From: CAWFZT01 sp963820415
GTDB taxonomy: Bacteria; Chloroflexota; Anaerolineae; Anaerolineales; Anaerolineaceae
Direction: 5' to 3'
NCBI GenBank assembly: GCA_963820415.1
Contig: CAWFZT010000006.1
Coordinates: forward strand, 558,001-622,000
Length of the DNA stretch: 64,000 nt
The notes beneath the pieces were generated by a model. It did no database searches. It was not told where the DNA came from and worked only from the letters and a program-made list of their open reading frames with translations. Positions within the stretch are counted from its first letter, which is position 1, and the number at the start of each line of letters is the position of its first letter. The translations under genes were made by a program, and so were the position numbers. Below are positions 63,154 to 64,000 of this stretch, piece by piece.

Positions 63154-64000
63154 ATGACTTTCTTTAAGAAACTATTCCAGAATCGGGCCTTTTTTTCTGG
63201 TGAGATTGCTTTTACCGGGTTATGTCTGGCTTTCATCACCGGTGGATACATCTGGCGTGGAACTTATTCGGTGCAGCTTTTCGGCTACCTGGCTGCTGGC
63301 CTGGGCGCCACCGGCTACCTCTTCTGGCGAGGCGTTATCCGGCGGATAAAACTGCCTTCAAGTGGGCTGGAATGGGTGTTCGGGGTGTGCGCGCTGGCAG
63401 TGGATTTGTCGCTGGTCTTCTCACCCGACCCTCGCCAGGGCGGCTGGAGGGTAGGCGAGCTGCTGGGTTACCTGCTGCTCTTCTATCTCTATATGGATGC
63501 GTTTAGGGCGGGATGGAATCGAAAAGGGGTGGTGGCTGGCGTGCTGGCTTCGACCGGGGTCCTGTTGGTCATGGCAGTGCTGGAAACCTACGTCCAATAC
63601 AATAATTGGTGGCAGGCCCTGCGTTTTCCAGAGATGCCGCCTTATCCCTATCGCTTTGTAGGTCTGATCGGGCACTCGAATGCGCTGATGGGTATCGCCA
63701 ACCTGTGCGCGCCGCTGGCTGTGATTGCATTTCTGCGCGCTGGAAGACGCCTGGAACGGTTGGCTTGCGGTGTATGGATTGCTTTTTATTTGCTCAGCAT
63801 CCCTTTTTCATCCTCGCGCGGCGGCTGGCTGGGATTACTGGTCTGGATCGGAGCATTCCTGCTCTTATGGGGCTACGAGCAGCGGGTCTGGCAGGCTCTG
63901 CACAGATGGCGGATGCGTTTGTGGTTTTGGGTAGGGCTAGCCGCTGCAATGCTGTTGCCTGCCCTGGGTTACGTAGGCTACCGCGGGTTTGTTTTTTTTG
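63154..64000 (+). CDS. O-antigen-ligase-like polytopic membrane protein, 3' end missing
   Basis: Open from the ATG at 63154 to the window end (282 codons visible), AATGGAGAGG upstream. At least seven hydrophobic helices; GLIGHSNALMGIANLCAPLAV and PFSSSRGGWLGLLVWIGAF match the Wzy/WaaL family, where a conserved SRG motif lies at the same place. Enzymes of this family polymerise or ligate polysaccharide on undecaprenyl carriers at the outer face of the membrane. Confidence 0.75.
   Translation, partial: MTFFKKLFQNRAFFSGEIAFTGLCLAFITGGYIWRGTYSVQLFGYLAAGLGATGYLFWRGVIRRIKLPSSGLEWVFGVCALAVDLSLVFSPDPRQGGWRVGELLGYLLLFYLYMDAFRAGWNRKGVVAGVLASTGVLLVMAVLETYVQYNNWWQALRFPEMPPYPYRFVGLIGHSNALMGIANLCAPLAVIAFLRAGRRLERLACGVWIAFYLLSIPFSSSRGGWLGLLVWIGAFLLLWGYEQRVWQALHRWRMRLWFWVGLAAAMLLPALGYVGYRGFVFF

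Noticed and set aside
1..64000. CRISPR array, tRNA or rRNA genes
   Set aside because: No regularly spaced direct repeats and no cloverleaf with conserved T-loop and anticodon arms were found by reading both strands; weak candidates inside coding genes were chance matches.

Overview
The window is about 64 kb of a GC-rich (roughly 58% by eye) bacterial chromosome. Gene content fits a Chloroflexota genome of the class Anaerolineae: F420/LLM-type oxidoreductases, a Ddn-like nitroreductase homologue, lipoproteins with beta-propellers, a SWIM-SNF2 helicase, tandem zinc-ribbon membrane proteins and a compact fused his operon. The lineage is inferred from content and style; there is no rRNA or other phylogenetic marker here. 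I saw no tRNA, rRNA, CRISPR array or prophage.

Layout. 0-7 kb: a truncated GNAT gene, a Tat-exported L,D-transpeptidase, a C39-like secreted protein, a decayed secreted-protein gene and a large propeller lipoprotein. 7-12.6 kb: an IS3-type remnant fused to the tail of a degV gene, then a five-gene same-strand cluster (NAD-kinase-like protein, Zn alcohol dehydrogenase, SDR, DegT-type aminotransferase, Gfo/Idh/MocA dehydrogenase) that looks like a sugar or cyclitol amination pathway; two of the five genes carry frameshifts. 12.6-27.4 kb: MsrA, a membrane-anchored cyclophilin, an LLM oxidoreductase, adenine deaminase, two DinB-fold proteins, a 14-repeat LRR protein, an MntA/HepT pair whose HepT has two nonsense codons, a frameshifted ABC-F ATPase, an M24-fold protein without the usual metal ligands, a HAD phosphatase and CysS. 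27.6-37.5 kb: a frameshifted M61-like protein, TfoX-N, a P450 divergent from a DHA2 efflux pump, an SNF2 helicase, a CDGSH iron-sulfur protein and a methyltransferase.

37.8-46.4 kb is the most interesting part. An IS1202-type element with a 15-bp target duplication sits directly upstream of the histidine operon promoter. The operon (hisG-hisD-hisC/B fusion-hisH-hisA-hisF-hisI-hisE) covers all steps from PRPP to histidinol-phosphate plus the dehydrogenase; only a separate histidinol-phosphate phosphatase is missing. Its leader encodes a short peptide with three consecutive His codons, followed by mutually exclusive stems and a GC-rich terminator: a textbook transcription attenuator, and apparently leaderless. 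46.5-64 kb holds a hemerythrin-like protein, an aldo/keto reductase, HolA, an EamA transporter, several small enzymes, a frameshifted glycosyltransferase, a GxxExxY protein, a short DnaE-type polymerase, a three-gene zinc-ribbon membrane protein operon and the start of an O-antigen-ligase-like gene.

Two window-wide patterns stand out. First, a family of long, nearly perfect intergenic palindromes (seven intact or degenerate copies) occurs between divergent, convergent and tandem genes; stems vary with compensation and several share longer arms. Second, about ten genes carry single-base frameshifts or nonsense codons, several next to homopolymers. That means either real gene decay or residual consensus errors in the assembly, and read-level data would separate the two.
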